A stretch of DNA of 64,000 nucleotides from Zobellia barbeyronii (GCF_018603515.1 NZ_JACATN010000004.1:682001-746000); one strand, 5' to 3'. Shown: positions 34,586 through 44,058, counted from the stretch's first letter. Notes: generated by a model not told the origin, from the sequence alone. Program-made: numbers and translations.

Positions 34586-35650
34586 ATGAAAACAAAGAAC
34601 AAAAACTGCGTATTAAGAGAATTTTTTAAGCCACTAATGGTCCTCGCATTAATTTTTAACCTGACCAGTTGTGTGGAAGAAACCAAGACAGCTACCTCAT
34701 CCAATAACAAAACTGAAGAAGCTGAAGAAGGTATTGTAAGTGAACTAGACCTTACAGGAAAGAAGATAGGATATTGCACTCCTTCCCTAAACGCACCATA
34801 TTACCAGGCATTACTACAAAGTATTCAGACGAATACTGAAAAAAATGGTATGGTTTTTTTATCTGCTGATGGACAAGATGATATTAATAAACAAATAGCA
34901 GCAGTAGAAGATTTAATTACTAAAGGAGTTGATGCCTTATTATTAAACCCTAAAGACCCTGACGCATTGGTAGGTGTTACTAGAGCAGCAAAAGCGGCAG
35001 GCATACCAGTATTCATTATTGACAGCTCTATTGATCCTTCAGCAGAATTTATAACAACAATTCAGTCAAATAATTTAGCAAATGGTGAATTAGCAGGAGA
35101 ATGGCTTGTTAAGAAAATGGGTAAAACCAAAATGAATATTGCTTTATTAAGTGGTAATGCCGGAAACCCTGTTGGGAGAACTCGTAAGCAAGGTTTACTA
35201 CAAGGTATTACAGAAGAGCAATTAAGAACACAAGGCGAAATTGATTTAAATATTAAAACGCAAGCCTACACGGAATGGTCTTATGCCGGAGGCCTGAAAG
35301 CAATGGAAGATATTTTAGTAGCACATCCAGACATTAACGTGGTAATTACAGAATCTGATGTTTGTGTATTAGGAGCAATTAAAGCAATTAAACAAGCAGG
35401 AAAAACGGATGATATTTTAATCGTTGCAGGTGCAGACGGACAAAAGGAGGCGATTAAATACATTATGGATACTGATTTTTACGGATGTACTGCAATGAAC
35501 AGCCCTGTGCAAATTGGCAAAAATGCTGTTGAATATGCAATTCAATATATGAATGGAAAAAGAGATTTTAAGAAAACATCCTTTACAGCACCTTTATTAA
35601 TTACCAAAGATAATGCAGCAAAATATTACGACCCTAAAGCCTTATTTTAA
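34586..35650 (+). CDS. Sugar ABC transporter substrate-binding lipoprotein (RbsB-like)
   Basis: 354 residues from the ATG at 34586; the TTG two codons upstream is a weaker start. The lipobox is N-L-T-S-C29, so the protein is lipid anchored. The rest is a type I periplasmic binding protein of the ribose/galactose family: I-G-Y-C-T-P-S-L-N-A-P-Y-Y, I-A-A-V-E-D-L-I-T-K-G-V-D-A-L-L-L-N-P, I-P-V-F-I-I-D-S, and G-N-A-G-N-P-V-G-R-T-R-K-Q-G. It delivers the ligand to the ATPase/permease pair encoded next. Downstream mannitol 2-dehydrogenase-type and PfkB genes point to a hexitol, probably mannitol, as ligand. Confidence 0.9.
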   Translation: MKTKNKNCVLREFFKPLMVLALIFNLTSCVEETKTATSSNNKTEEAEEGIVSELDLTGKKIGYCTPSLNAPYYQALLQSIQTNTEKNGMVFLSADGQDDINKQIAAVEDLITKGVDALLLNPKDPDALVGVTRAAKAAGIPVFIIDSSIDPSAEFITTIQSNNLANGELAGEWLVKKMGKTKMNIALLSGNAGNPVGRTRKQGLLQGITEEQLRTQGEIDLNIKTQAYTEWSYAGGLKAMEDILVAHPDINVVITESDVCVLGAIKAIKQAGKTDDILIVAGADGQKEAIKYIMDTDFYGCTAMNSPVQIGKNAVEYAIQYMNGKRDFKKTSFTAPLLITKDNAAKYYDPKALF

Positions 35651-35667
35651 TATTCAAAGTCATTGAT

Positions 35668-37182
35668 ATGAAAACTTCAGAAAGTGAATATAGAGTTGAA
35701 ATGACTGGAATATCCAAAAGTTTTGGTGTGGTTTCGGTACTAGAAAATGTTAATCTAAAAGTAAAGCCTGGAGAAATCCACGCTTTACTTGGTGAAAACG
35801 GTGCTGGGAAATCTACTCTGGTAAAAATCTTAAGTGGTGTGCATCAAAAAGATTCTGGAAAAATCACCCTAAACGGTCAGGAAATAAATCCAAAAAACAC
35901 GCACGAAGGACAAGTGTTAGGGATTAGTGTTGTCTACCAAGAATTATCATTAGTGAACGATTTATCAGTAGCTGAAAATATTTACTTGCACAAATTGGGT
36001 GCAAGTAAATTTTGGATGAACTGGAAGAAAATTACAGAAGATGCACAAGAGCTAATTGATTCATTAGGCTTTGAAATTGATGCTGCTGCAAGGGTAAGAG
36101 ATTTAAGTATTGTACAAAAACAAGTGGTAGAAATTGCAAAAGCACTATCTGAAGACACAAAAGTTCTAGTGTTAGATGAGCCAACTACGGTTTTTGACCC
36201 AACGGATATTAAAAAATTATTCGATAATCTTTTCAAACTAAAAGCAAAAGGAATCTCTATAATCTATATATCACATCATTTAGATGAAATTTTTAAAATA
36301 GCAGATTCTGTTACCGTACTTAGAGATGGTGTAGATACTGGGAGTATGGCGGTTGCCGATACTGATGCCGATGGCGTTATCCGATTAATGATTGGTAGAG
36401 AGTTAAAAGATTTATACCCTCCCCGCAATGTTCAAGTAGGAGAAGTCCCTGTTTTTGAAGTTAAAAACTTAACTGCAAAAGATACATTGGTTCACGATGT
36501 ATCCTTTTCAGTACGCCCTGGAGAAATTTTAGGAATTGCAGGATTAGGCGGAAGCGGAAGAACAGAAACCGCCAAACTTATTTTTGGCGCGCATAAAAAG
36601 AAATCGGGAACAATGCTTCTAAATGGAAAAGAAATAAAAACGAATACACCAGTTTGTGCAGTTGGGCATCAAATAGGTTTTGTTTCAGAAGATAGAAAAG
36701 AAGAAGGGGTGTTTTTACCTCTTTCAATTAGACGAAATATTAGTGTAACCAATTTTACAGGCATTTCAGGTAAACTAGGTTTTATTAATACGGATAATGA
36801 GTATAAAAATGTAGTAGGGTTAATTGATAAACTGAGTATTAAAGCACCAAGCTCAGAAATAGATGTTAAAAATTTAAGCGGCGGAAATCAACAAAAAGTA
36901 GCATTAGCGAAATGGTTGAGTGTTGATAGTAAAGTGATTTTTATAGACGAGCCTACACGCGGAGTTGATGTTGGGGCCAAAGTAGAAATATACAACCTAA
37001 TCAATGAAGTAGCCGAAAAAGGCGTAGGCGTAGTAGTCATTTCTTCAGATATGCCAGAAATAATGGGTATCTCAGATCGTATTTTGGTAATGTATAAAGG
37101 TACCATTTATGGCGAATTACCAAAAGATAAATTTTCCGAAGAAAATATTCTACGATACTCTATTGGAAAGCAATTAAAATAA
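35668..37182 (+). CDS. Sugar ABC transporter ATP-binding protein, double-domain (RbsA-like)
   Basis: 504 residues with two fused ATPase domains, as in RbsA/MglA. Domain 1 has an intact Walker A (G42-E-N-G-A-G-K-S-T50), Walker B (L-V-L-D-E-P-T) and a variant signature (L-S-I-V-Q-K-Q). Domain 2 has the degenerate Walker A typical of this class (G-L-G-G-S-G-R-T-E-T), a good signature (L-S-G-G-N-Q-Q-K-V) and Walker B (V-I-F-I-D-E-P-T-R-G-V-D-V-G). It starts 17 bp after the binding-protein gene. It is the cytoplasmic motor of the importer. Confidence 0.95.
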   Translation: MKTSESEYRVEMTGISKSFGVVSVLENVNLKVKPGEIHALLGENGAGKSTLVKILSGVHQKDSGKITLNGQEINPKNTHEGQVLGISVVYQELSLVNDLSVAENIYLHKLGASKFWMNWKKITEDAQELIDSLGFEIDAAARVRDLSIVQKQVVEIAKALSEDTKVLVLDEPTTVFDPTDIKKLFDNLFKLKAKGISIIYISHHLDEIFKIADSVTVLRDGVDTGSMAVADTDADGVIRLMIGRELKDLYPPRNVQVGEVPVFEVKNLTAKDTLVHDVSFSVRPGEILGIAGLGGSGRTETAKLIFGAHKKKSGTMLLNGKEIKTNTPVCAVGHQIGFVSEDRKEEGVFLPLSIRRNISVTNFTGISGKLGFINTDNEYKNVVGLIDKLSIKAPSSEIDVKNLSGGNQQKVALAKWLSVDSKVIFIDEPTRGVDVGAKVEIYNLINEVAEKGVGVVVISSDMPEIMGISDRILVMYKGTIYGELPKDKFSEENILRYSIGKQLK

Positions 37183-37209
37183 TAAAGTCGAACCACAAAA
37201 ATTCATATC

Positions 37210-38178
37210 ATGGCCTTAACAATAAAACAACAGTTCAGCAGTCCTGGCGGCATACTTAAGTTTTTAATTAAACATAACACTATTTTCATTTTTATCGTAC
37301 TGGTTATATTTTCAGCATTAATTTCAGATGTATTCTTTACATCCGTCAACCTTTCCAATTTATTAAAACAAGTTTCCGGTATAGGTATTATTAGTATTGG
37401 AATGCTCATAGTTATTCTAACGGGAGGGATTGACTTGTCCGTTGGTTCCATGGTAGCTTTATTGGCAGTTACTTTTGCCATTTTGGTAAACACGGTAATC
37501 TTACCACTAGCAATTATACTAACAATTATCATCGGGTTTTCTCTAGGAAGCGTAGCAGGTTACCTCGTAGCCTTTCAAAAGATGGCTCCCTTTATAGCCA
37601 CGCTCGCCCTGATGACCATAGCAAGGGGACTGGGATTTATATACTCTAAAGGCTCCCCTATTACATTCAAAACCCCCGGAGGAGAGTTTATGTCAAACTT
37701 TGCTAATAATTCAACTTTAGGCATTCCTAACATTGCAATCGTTTTTTTTCTAATTGTTATTGGCGCGATGGTAATGCTACGCTACAATGTTTTCGGAAGG
37801 CTGGTTATAGCTATAGGAAGTAACGAAGAAGCCTCTAGACTATCCGGTATAAAAGTCAATAAATACAAATTTTTAGTCTACGCAATTTCAGGAGCCTTGG
37901 CTGCTACCGCTGCTATAATTGTTGCTTCTAGAACAAATTTAGGCTCACCTAATATGGGTATGGCATGGGAATTAGATGCTATTGCCGCTGTGGTGATTGG
38001 TGGCGCAAGCTTGAATGGAGGAAAAGGAACAGCCATAAACACCTTAATGGGCGTTCTTATTTTAGGACTGATAGGAAATATCCTTAATCTTTTAAACGTA
38101 CCCTCTTATCCGCAACAGGTAGTAAAAGGTGGAATTATAATATTTGCAGTTCTTCTTCAAAAATTTGAAAGCAAATAA
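37210..38178 (+). CDS. Sugar ABC transporter permease (RbsC-like)
   Basis: 322 residues, strongly hydrophobic with about eight to ten spans. Diagnostic blocks of the ribose-type permease family: I-L-T-G-G-I-D-L-S-V-G-S-M-V-A-L near residue 70, F-I-A-T-L-A-L-M-T-I-A-R-G, and the C-terminal cytoplasmic E-L-D-A-I-A-A-V-V-I-G-G-A-S-L-N-G-G-K-G-T that contacts the ATPase. It starts 27 bp after the ATPase gene and ends 22 bp before the dehydrogenase. Confidence 0.94.
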   Translation: MALTIKQQFSSPGGILKFLIKHNTIFIFIVLVIFSALISDVFFTSVNLSNLLKQVSGIGIISIGMLIVILTGGIDLSVGSMVALLAVTFAILVNTVILPLAIILTIIIGFSLGSVAGYLVAFQKMAPFIATLALMTIARGLGFIYSKGSPITFKTPGGEFMSNFANNSTLGIPNIAIVFFLIVIGAMVMLRYNVFGRLVIAIGSNEEASRLSGIKVNKYKFLVYAISGALAATAAIIVASRTNLGSPNMGMAWELDAIAAVVIGGASLNGGKGTAINTLMGVLILGLIGNILNLLNVPSYPQQVVKGGIIIFAVLLQKFESK

Positions 38179-38200
38179 TGAAAATATAAAGATTGAACAC

Positions 38201-39697
38201 ATGACTAATTATAAATTAAATAGCAAAAATCTGAGTAAGCTAACCAAACAGGTTGCTATTCCTCAATACGATAGATCTAATGTAAAAACCGGTATTGTAC
38301 ATGTTGGTATTGGTGGCTTTCATAGATCTCATGAAGCATATTACACAGACCAGTTGTTACATGACGAATCAATTACAGAATGGGGTATTTGCGGAATTGC
38401 TTTATTAGATTTTGACTCTAAAATCTACAATACATTAAAAGAACAAGATGGCCTTTATACGCTAATTGTAAAAGAATTAGATGGCTCCTTGACTAAAGGG
38501 GTCATTGGCTCCATTGTGGATTATATGTTCGCTCCGGAGAACCCATCAAAAGTAATTGAGAAAATGGCAAGTGCCGATGTTAAAATTATAACATTAACCA
38601 TTACAGAAGGAGGTTACAATTATAGCGAAGCAACTGGCGAGTTTGATTTTAATAACCCCCTAATTGAATTTGATTTAAAGAATCCTCAGGCACCAAAAAC
38701 AATTTTCGGGTATTTGACGCAAGCTTTAAAACTTAGAAAAGAAAGAGGACTAGCTGGTTTCACTATTCAATCTTGTGACAATATTCAGGGTAACGGGCAT
38801 ATGACAAAAAAAATGTTGATGAGTTACATCAAAAAAGCCCAACCAGAATTAGCTCCTTGGATTCTATCTAACGTGTCGTTTCCTAATAGTATGGTAGATA
38901 GAATTACACCGGCAACATCTCAATCGGATATTATTCAATTACAAGAAACTAGTGAGATAGATGATGCTTGGCCAGTAGTTTGTGAGCCTTTTAAACAATG
39001 GGTAATAGAGGATGATTTTATAGCTGGCAGACCAGCATGGGAAACCGTTGGAGCTCAATTTGTAGAAGACGTAGTGCCTTATGAAAAAATGAAACTTAGT
39101 CTATTAAATGCAGGGCATTCTGTATTAGGAATACTTGGCGCCTTAATAGGATACAACACGATTGACGAATCTGTTCACAACAAAGCCATTCGTACTTTTT
39201 TAAACAGTTACATGGATAAAGAAGTAACTCCTATCCTAGGTGATTTAGAAGGTATTGATTTGTATAAATACAAACAATCTTTACTACAAAGGTTCGGTAA
39301 TATTTACATAAAGGACCAAATAGACAGAATCTGTTCTGAGAGCTCCGCTAAAATCCCAATCTTCATTTTACCTACGGTAAACACCCAATTACAAGAAGGC
39401 GGTTCCATTGAGTATGCTGCGTTCGTAATTGCCGCTTGGGCTATTTACAGTATAGGTATTGATGAAAAAGGAGAACCTTTACTTATTAAAGATGTCTTAG
39501 AAACAATTTTAAAAGAAAAAGCCTTGGTTGCAAAAAACGACCCTGCTTCATTTTTAGAAGTAGAGTCTGTATTCGGGAAACTCAAAGACTCCAAAAAATT
39601 TGTTGATGCTTATCTAAATGCCTACGGAAACATATTAAAGTACGGAGTAGAAGAATGTATAATACGTATGAATGATAAGGTCTTAAATAATATTTAA
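38201..39697 (+). CDS. Mannitol 2-dehydrogenase family protein (in the transport operon)
   Basis: 498 residues from the ATG at 38201; a longer frame from 38144 overlaps the permease gene and is rejected. It belongs to the long-chain polyol dehydrogenases. The NAD-binding region has V-H-V-G-I-G-G-F-H-R-S-H, then G-L-Y-T-L-I-V-K-E, and the catalytic cluster Y-E-K-M-K-L-S-L-L-N-A-G-H-S carries the family Lys, Asn and His. Most likely it oxidises mannitol to fructose with NAD; arabinitol 4-dehydrogenase or uronate reductase activity cannot be excluded by sequence. The PfkB kinase gene starts directly after its stop. Confidence 0.87.
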   Translation: MTNYKLNSKNLSKLTKQVAIPQYDRSNVKTGIVHVGIGGFHRSHEAYYTDQLLHDESITEWGICGIALLDFDSKIYNTLKEQDGLYTLIVKELDGSLTKGVIGSIVDYMFAPENPSKVIEKMASADVKIITLTITEGGYNYSEATGEFDFNNPLIEFDLKNPQAPKTIFGYLTQALKLRKERGLAGFTIQSCDNIQGNGHMTKKMLMSYIKKAQPELAPWILSNVSFPNSMVDRITPATSQSDIIQLQETSEIDDAWPVVCEPFKQWVIEDDFIAGRPAWETVGAQFVEDVVPYEKMKLSLLNAGHSVLGILGALIGYNTIDESVHNKAIRTFLNSYMDKEVTPILGDLEGIDLYKYKQSLLQRFGNIYIKDQIDRICSESSAKIPIFILPTVNTQLQEGGSIEYAAFVIAAWAIYSIGIDEKGEPLLIKDVLETILKEKALVAKNDPASFLEVESVFGKLKDSKKFVDAYLNAYGNILKYGVEECIIRMNDKVLNNI

Positions 39698-40579
39698 ATG
39701 AAAAATATAGTTTGCTTTGGCGAGGTTTTGTGGGATGTTTTTCCTACTCATAAAAAAATTGGAGGAGCTCCACTAAATGTAGCTGTACGTTTGCAATCTT
39801 TGGAAAACAACGTAACTATTATTAGTAGAGTAGGAAATGACGAAGCCGGTAATAAAATTGTAGATTTCATTACCGAACAAGGTGTGAATAAACAAAACAT
39901 ACAAGTTGACGAAAAGTTAGAAACCGGAAAAGTAAAAGTGATGTTGAACGAGAAAGGTTCAGCATCATACGCTATAGAATTCCCAAGAGCTTGGGATGAT
40001 ATTCAGTTAACGGAAGACTCAAAGAAAACCACACAAAAGGCAGATGCTTTTATTTTTGGGAGTTTAGTTGCAAGGGGTGATAATTCTAGAAACACTTTGT
40101 ATGAACTTTTAAAATTAGCCAAGTATAAAATATTTGATGTAAACCTTAGAGCTCCCTATTACACTACAGAAGTGTTGGAGTATTTAATGAACGAAGCCGA
40201 TTTTATAAAATTTAACGATGATGAAATTTTTGAAATAGCAAAAACACTAAACTTCAAATCTCAATCTATAGAGCAAAATATCAAATTTATTGCAGAACAC
40301 ACTAACACTAAATCAATATGTGTTACAAAAGGGCGACATGGAGCCATTCTATATTATAATGACGATTTCTACTATAATAGTGGTTACCAAATAATAGTTG
40401 TAGATACAGTTGGTGCCGGCGACTCATTTTTGGCTTCCTTAATCAACAAATTACTAAAAGGGGTTTTACCTCAAATTTCCATTGATTTTGCCTGTGCTAT
40501 TGGCGCTATTGTGGCCAGCAGTCAAGGAGCTAACCCTAAAATAGAAAGAGAAGCCATTGAAAAAATGATTTATGCCTAA
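39698..40579 (+). CDS. PfkB-family sugar kinase, probable fructokinase
   Basis: 293 residues. PfkB marks: F-G-E-V-L-W-D-V-F-P near the start, G-G-A-P-L-N-V-A-V-R, G-N-D-E-A-G, and the C-terminal D-T-V-G-A-G-D-S-F-L-A-S with the catalytic Asp and anion hole. G-E-x-L-W-D-x-F-P with G-G-A-P-x-N is typical of bacterial fructokinases. It would phosphorylate the fructose made by the upstream dehydrogenase to fructose 6-phosphate. The ATG abuts the stop of the dehydrogenase gene, so translation is probably coupled. It is the last gene of the operon; the convergent paralogue ends 12 bp further. Confidence 0.88.
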   Translation: MKNIVCFGEVLWDVFPTHKKIGGAPLNVAVRLQSLENNVTIISRVGNDEAGNKIVDFITEQGVNKQNIQVDEKLETGKVKVMLNEKGSASYAIEFPRAWDDIQLTEDSKKTTQKADAFIFGSLVARGDNSRNTLYELLKLAKYKIFDVNLRAPYYTTEVLEYLMNEADFIKFNDDEIFEIAKTLNFKSQSIEQNIKFIAEHTNTKSICVTKGRHGAILYYNDDFYYNSGYQIIVVDTVGAGDSFLASLINKLLKGVLPQISIDFACAIGAIVASSQGANPKIEREAIEKMIYA

Positions 40580-40591
40580 ACAGTTAAAATA

Positions 40592-42082
40592 CTAAAGCAA
40601 GTTGTTATTAAAGTTTTTAATACAATCTTTTATTGAGTGAGATCTAATTTGAGCTAAATACCCTATATATTTTTCAACAAATACAGGATTAGTATTCAAC
40701 TCTCCAAAAACAGATTCAATCTCCAAAAATTTAATTGGGTCTTGATGAGACAGGGTTGATCTTCTAATAAGCGTGTTACTAATAGAATCTGAAATTTTGA
40801 AGACCTTACCTTGATCATTAACCCCATCATAGTATTTACACCATGCCGCAACCACAAAAGCAGCTCTATTAATAACTTTATCCTTTAATAGTTGTGAATT
40901 GATAGTTGGCAAAATAAAGGCAGGGACTTTAGCAGAACTTTCGCTACAAATTCTTGAAAGACTATCATGAATATAAGGGTTTTTGAACCTAGTTATTAAT
41001 TTGGTTTTGTAATTTTCTACCGATAAGGTTTCAACATTCTCCAACACAGGAATAACCTCCTCATCCATATAAGCCTTTAAAAAACTCATAAATTCTTCAT
41101 CATTTGCAGCTTCATGTACAGTCTTATAGCCATGAAGGGTACCCAAAATTCCTAGAATGGTGTGACCCGCATTTAGCAACTGAAGTTTCATTTTATCATA
41201 AAATTCAATCTGCTTAACAAATTGAACTCCAACTTTTCCCCACTGCGGCGTTTCATGAAAAAAGTTATCCTCTATAACCCAATTACTAAAAGACTCACAG
41301 ACTACCGGCCATTGATCCTCAATTAAAAAATCCCTTTTTAGGGCCTCTATATCTTCCTGTATGGTAAGTGGTGTTATCCTATCTACCATTGAATTTGGAA
41401 AAGTAGAATTCTTTTCTAACCAAGGTAATAACTCAGGCTCTACTTGACTTACGTAGTTCAAAAAAGATAGTTTCATCGTATCTCCGTTTCCTTTTATGTT
41501 ATCACAGGATAATACGGTACAACCAGACAAACCTCTTAGTTTCCTTAACTTAAAAGCCTGAACTAAATAACCAAAAACGGTTTTTGGATAAAACGGATTT
41601 TTCACGTCTTCATCAACCGAAGGGTGTTCTTGATCAAATTCTCCCGTAATTTCATTAAGGTGATATCCGTCTTCGGCAATAGTTAAAGAAATTATCTCAA
41701 TATCAGGATTTGCCAATCTCTCTATAACCGCCATTGGATTTTCGGGCCCAAAAAAATATTCAACTATAGAACCTATTATTTTCACTTGATGAGAACCATT
41801 CTCATCCTTTATAATTAATGAATATAGTCCGTCTTGGTCTTTTAAAACATTATATATCTTTCGATCTCCATCCAACAAATCTATTCCGCAAATACCATAG
41901 TCTAGCCTATCGTGCTTTTGCATTAACTCATGCATATAATATGCCTGATGTACCCTATGAAAATTACTTACGCCTATATGCGCAATACTTGTTTTAATTT
42001 TATCTCGGTCAAATGTAGGCGTAGACACTCTATTTCTCAATGAATCTACATTTTCTATATTTAAATATACCGGGTTTTGCAT
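40592..42082 (-). CDS. Second mannitol 2-dehydrogenase family protein (paralogue)
   Basis: 496 residues, clearly paralogous to the enzyme at 38201: I-A-H-I-G-V-S-N-F-H-R-V-H, G-L-Y-S-L-I-I-K-D, W-V-I-E-D-N-F, and the catalytic Y-D-K-M-K-L-Q-L-L-N-A-G-H-T. The active-site Lys, Asn and His are kept. The dinucleotide loop differs (G-V-S-N-F in place of G-I-G-G-F), so cofactor or substrate preference may differ. It points the other way from the main operon and diverges from regulator 2 across 158 bp. Confidence 0.86.
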   Translation of the reverse strand: MQNPVYLNIENVDSLRNRVSTPTFDRDKIKTSIAHIGVSNFHRVHQAYYMHELMQKHDRLDYGICGIDLLDGDRKIYNVLKDQDGLYSLIIKDENGSHQVKIIGSIVEYFFGPENPMAVIERLANPDIEIISLTIAEDGYHLNEITGEFDQEHPSVDEDVKNPFYPKTVFGYLVQAFKLRKLRGLSGCTVLSCDNIKGNGDTMKLSFLNYVSQVEPELLPWLEKNSTFPNSMVDRITPLTIQEDIEALKRDFLIEDQWPVVCESFSNWVIEDNFFHETPQWGKVGVQFVKQIEFYDKMKLQLLNAGHTILGILGTLHGYKTVHEAANDEEFMSFLKAYMDEEVIPVLENVETLSVENYKTKLITRFKNPYIHDSLSRICSESSAKVPAFILPTINSQLLKDKVINRAAFVVAAWCKYYDGVNDQGKVFKISDSISNTLIRRSTLSHQDPIKFLEIESVFGELNTNPVFVEKYIGYLAQIRSHSIKDCIKNFNNNLL

Positions 42083-42240
42083 GTTGTTTCTCCGTATCTA
42101 GTCAGTATCCAAAATCTCTGAATTTACATAAAAAATAAAATTATATCGATATTTTTAAGGGTTCATTGTATATTGACAAATTAGAAACCTCCCCAACGGT
42201 AATAGAGGGTTAGATTTAAAGATAATAGAGCTGTATTTAA

Positions 42241-42966
42241 ATGGATTTTAGAAAACTGGATAATGTATCTGTTAATTGTATCATATTTGGCTTGGGCTCA
42301 GACGGTTTATATGTTCTATTACAAAAACGAACCCTAAATATGTTCCGTGATGACTTTCCCATTATTGATGATTGGATTATAACTGGAGAGCGTGCATTTA
42401 TTAGCAAAACCTTGGAAGAATCTGCTAATACTATTTTTAAAAGTATTACAAATCTTAGTGAATTTAATAGAATTCAATTTCGCACTTATGGAAACTCCTC
42501 TAGCCTAAAAACCGACAAAGACCTTTTGTGGGTAAAAAGTCATGGTCTAAAAGTACAATCAATGACTATCGCCTACTATTTTGTGCAACCTAAGAAGAGC
42601 GCTACATTAACAACAGACCAATTTAAATGGTTCTCTATAAAGTCGCTACCAGACCTTGGTTTTGACCACTATGATATTATAAATGATGCTCATGAGGATG
42701 TAAAGAAAAAAATAATGGTTGAACCTGTTATATTTGATTTTCTGCCTTATAAGTTTACATTGAATGAATTGCAAATAGCTTTTGAAGCTGTCCTAAATAT
42801 TGAATTGGACAACCGAAATTTTCGAAAAAAAGCTTTAAAGAAAATTTACATCGTTCCATTGAATGAGACAAAAAAAGGGAATGCCAAAAAACCCTCAAAA
42901 CTATATGCTTTTAGCCGTGATGTGTATGATAAGGTAACGGAAAAAGAGTCTATGATAAATTTTTAG
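42241..42966 (+). CDS. NUDIX-like transcriptional regulator, regulator 2 of the polyol locus
   Basis: 241 residues, paralogous to regulator 1: V-S-V-N-C-I-I-F-G-L near the start, T-I-A-Y-Y-F, F-K-W-F-S-I-K-S-L-P-D-L-G-F-D-H, and the C-terminal D-N-R-N-F-R-K-K-A-L. The NUDIX box is even more eroded than in regulator 1 (T-L-E-E-S-A-N-T-I-F-K-S-I-T-N-L has none of the catalytic R-E-x-x-E-E). It should be a ligand-sensing regulator only. It diverges from the second dehydrogenase and probably controls it. Its upstream region has TAATAGAG twice (42200 and 42223), but not the AAACGT palindrome. Confidence 0.8.
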   Translation: MDFRKLDNVSVNCIIFGLGSDGLYVLLQKRTLNMFRDDFPIIDDWIITGERAFISKTLEESANTIFKSITNLSEFNRIQFRTYGNSSSLKTDKDLLWVKSHGLKVQSMTIAYYFVQPKKSATLTTDQFKWFSIKSLPDLGFDHYDIINDAHEDVKKKIMVEPVIFDFLPYKFTLNELQIAFEAVLNIELDNRNFRKKALKKIYIVPLNETKKGNAKKPSKLYAFSRDVYDKVTEKESMINF

Positions 42967-43219
42967 AATATTAAAAGTAATAGTTATCTTCTTGCTTCTT
43001 CTGTAGCGAAAAATCAACGTGCTCTTGTTTAGACTTGTTAACAAAACCTCTTAAACCAATTAAAATACTAACAATCAAATTATTAGATATTATTTTTTTT
43101 ATCTAAACACCACTTTTAAGGCGCATAATACACACTTTTTCCTACAACTTACAAATTGCGGAAACGATCAAAACAAAGATTTCGTATATTTGTGGTATAT
43201 TATTTGCTCACGTAACTGT
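42967..43219. other. Intergenic stretch before the T9SS-tail mini-proteins
   Basis: About 250 AT-rich bases. I see no gene and no clear terminator. Confidence 0.4.
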
Positions 43220-43528
43220 ATGAAGCACTTTTACCTCTTAATTACTTTCTTATGTATTTCTTTTTCCTATGGGCAAAACGCTCAGAGTAATGGTGATATT
43301 AAAGATTTTAAACTTTACCCAAATCCGGTAACTAACGGAAAGGTATATGTTAGCACTTCTGATACCTCACCAAAACAAATCTTAATTTATGATGTTTTAG
43401 GTACGCAGGTTTTAGAAACCAAAATAATTGGCGATGAACTAAATCTTTATGATTTAGATGCCGGTGTTTACGTTCTACGCGTATATCAAAACAACAAGGT
43501 TGCTACAAGAAAACTAATCGTTAAGTAG
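43220..43528 (+). CDS. Mini-protein: signal peptide plus T9SS type A sorting domain
   Basis: 102 residues from the ATG at 43220 (M-K-H-F-Y-L-L); an upstream in-frame start at 43190 would spoil the signal peptide. The signal peptide ends at S-Y-G-Q. After a linker of only ~15 residues comes a complete type IX secretion C-terminal domain: F-K-L-Y-P-N-P-V, I-L-I-Y-D-V-L-G, L-D-A-G-V-Y-V-L-R-V and T-R-K-L-I-V-K at the end. There is no cargo domain. It could be a short surface peptide, a decoy or occupant of the secretion machine, or a remnant. A similar gene follows at 43735. Confidence 0.8.
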   Translation: MKHFYLLITFLCISFSYGQNAQSNGDIKDFKLYPNPVTNGKVYVSTSDTSPKQILIYDVLGTQVLETKIIGDELNLYDLDAGVYVLRVYQNNKVATRKLIVK

Positions 43529-43734
43529 CTCAATACGTTTTCACTCCAAAGGACCAAATTTAGATTCTAGCATTCATTCATTTAAGAAAATTACCTATCG
43601 ATGAACGGTAACAAAACAGCGATGAATGAAACCTGACATGCCATTCACCAACACCTAGACTGCTTTCACAACATTTTATAACACCTACTGCATCCTTTAG
43701 TTACCTTTAAACTATTGACCCCAAATCAATAGTT

Positions 43735-44058
43735 ATGCGCGTTACCTACCTTATGCTTTTAATGGTTTTCTCCATTAGTATGTCTGCCCAAGATTCATTT
43801 GATTTTCAAAATCAAAAAACAGAAGAAATCCCGGGTTTTAAGCTATACCCCAATCCTGCTTTTAACGACATGGTGAATGTCATTACAAGAGACAACCAAC
43901 TCAAACAGATTAAAGTTTACGATGTATTCGGTAAAATTGTGCTTACCCAGAAAATTTCCAAAAGCAACTTAAATATTTCAAGACTAGTACCTGGAGTTTA
44001 TGTATTACAAGTAACTGAGAACAAAAAAACCAGCAACCGCAAGCTAGTAGTAAAATAA
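43735..44058 (+). CDS. Mini-protein: signal peptide plus T9SS type A sorting domain (second copy)
   Basis: 107 residues. The signal peptide ends at S-M-S-A-Q, followed by ~15 polar residues and a full type A sorting domain (F-K-L-Y-P-N-P-A, I-K-V-Y-D-V-F-G-K, L-V-P-G-V-Y-V-L-Q-V, R-K-L-V-V-K). The architecture is the same as in the gene at 43220, but the two differ at many positions, so they are old paralogues rather than a fresh duplication. The 206-bp gap between them suggests separate transcription. Confidence 0.82.
   Translation: MRVTYLMLLMVFSISMSAQDSFDFQNQKTEEIPGFKLYPNPAFNDMVNVITRDNQLKQIKVYDVFGKIVLTQKISKSNLNISRLVPGVYVLQVTENKKTSNRKLVVK

Noticed and set aside
38144-38200. Upstream start for the dehydrogenase, overlapping the permease gene
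   Set aside because: The extra 19 residues are a frame-shifted reading of the permease end; the ATG at 38201 is well placed and precedes the conserved part.
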